Source of the DNA: JBPCRW01 sp050996405 | GTDB taxonomy: Bacteria > Acidobacteriota > Blastocatellia > Pyrinomonadales > Pyrinomonadaceae | Length of the DNA: 5,525 nucleotides | Assembly (NCBI GenBank): GCA_050996405.1 | Contig: JBPCRW010000024.1 | Location: 1-5,525, forward strand | Direction: 5' to 3' | Shown: piece after piece, positions 5,128-5,525 of the stretch | How positions within the stretch are numbered: the stretch's first letter is position 1 | How the letters are laid out: the number at the start of each line of letters is the position of its first letter | Translations under genes and position numbers: made by a program | The notes under the pieces: generated by a model | Told to the model about the DNA's origin: nothing | What the model saw: only the letters and a program-made list of their open reading frames with translations | The model's database searches: none

Positions 5128-5525
5128 AATCGAAGACGAAACGATTTCCGTTATCGGCAAAACGCTCGATATGGAAGTTGATTTGACGATTGACGCTGCA
5201 AATAAACTCGTTTTTCCGGGCGGCATTGACCCGCATACGCATATGGAATTGCCGTTTGGCGGAACATCTTCGTCGGACGATTTTTTTACCGGAACGCGGG
5301 CGGCGGCGTTTGGCGGGACGACGACGATTATTGATTTCGCGGTGCAGAATAAAGGCGAATCAATGACGCAGGGCGTTGATAACTGGCACAAAAAGGCTCA
5401 GGGGAAAACGGCGATTGATTACGGTTTTCATCTTATCACGACCGAGTTTGAAGACGGCGACGAGCGCGAGATGTATCGCTTGATGGACGAAGGCATTACG
5501 AGCTTTAAGTTGTTTATGGCGTATC
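5063..5525 (+). CDS. hydA: Dihydropyrimidinase / D-hydantoinase (partial, N-terminal 154 codons)
   Basis: The gene runs off the window end. The visible part is strongly typical of dihydropyrimidinase, a cyclic amidohydrolase that opens 5,6-dihydrouracil and dihydrothymine to N-carbamoyl-beta-amino acids. 'FPGGIDPHTHMELPFGG' at 51-67 gives the metal-binding His58 and His60. 'DDFFTGTRAAAFGGTTTIIDF' spans 72-92. 'TSFKLFMAY' at 146-154 contains Lys149, the expected carboxylated lysine bridging the two zinc ions. Later ligands and the C-terminus are outside. The first 22 codons duplicate the fragment at 4215, so the gene's present head and leader appear to have come with the toxin-antitoxin cassette. 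No Shine-Dalgarno precedes the ATG, only A/T-rich sequence. D-hydantoinase activity on 5-substituted hydantoins is common in this family and cannot be excluded. Confidence 0.92.
   Translation, partial: MKTLIKNGRIVTAVDDYRADILIEDETISVIGKTLDMEVDLTIDAANKLVFPGGIDPHTHMELPFGGTSSSDDFFTGTRAAAFGGTTTIIDFAVQNKGESMTQGVDNWHKKAQGKTAIDYGFHLITTEFEDGDEREMYRLMDEGITSFKLFMAY

Noticed and set aside
5110..5391. Minus-strand open frame of 93 codons inside hydA
   Set aside because: It is a shadow of the strongly conserved hydA reading frame, with low-complexity Ser/Val composition and no start signal.

Overview
The window looks like a bacterial chromosome segment of moderate G+C with short intergenic gaps. All long genes except one pair lie on the plus strand. 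Many starts have only an A/T-rich leader and no Shine-Dalgarno sequence. The protein set (YtcJ-type amidohydrolase, four-cysteine class III aminotransferase, DUF3887-like/M23 peptidase, dihydropyrimidinase) and codon style suggest Acidobacteriota, perhaps Blastocatellia. That placement is inference from general familiarity and is weak.

Layout: 1-171 is the 3' end of an amidohydrolase. 176-1480 is a class III PLP aminotransferase of the AGXT2 / 3-aminoisobutyrate-pyruvate type. 1508-2491 is a secreted M23-like peptidase with an N-terminal DUF3887-like domain. 2496-3554 is a two-domain cytosolic protein of unknown function. 3595-4203 is an A-rich coiled-coil protein. 4215-4310 is a decapitated remnant of the 5' end of hydA. 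4279-5012, on the minus strand, is a type II toxin-antitoxin pair (PIN toxin, AF2212-like antitoxin). 5063 to the window end is the first 154 codons of an intact-looking dihydropyrimidinase (hydA).

Dihydropyrimidinase opens dihydrouracil and dihydrothymine rings, and an AGXT2-type aminotransferase can remove the amino group from the later products beta-alanine and 3-aminoisobutyrate. The two genes therefore probably belong to one reductive pyrimidine catabolism locus, now split by three unrelated plus-strand genes and a toxin-antitoxin cassette. No stretch of 300 bases lacks a gene. No tRNA, rRNA, CRISPR array, integrase or transposase is visible.

The most striking structure is at 4215-5127. 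The first 65 bases of hydA occur twice in direct orientation, flanking the toxin-antitoxin cassette. The downstream copy continues into a full reading frame. The upstream copy stops matching inside the toxin stop codon. The copies differ at four positions, all synonymous third-codon positions. This is not a recent simple duplication. It fits a cassette that arrived carrying its own diverged hydA head, displaced the native 5' end and restored the gene, as integrative elements do when they target gene ends, but without any recombinase gene of its own.
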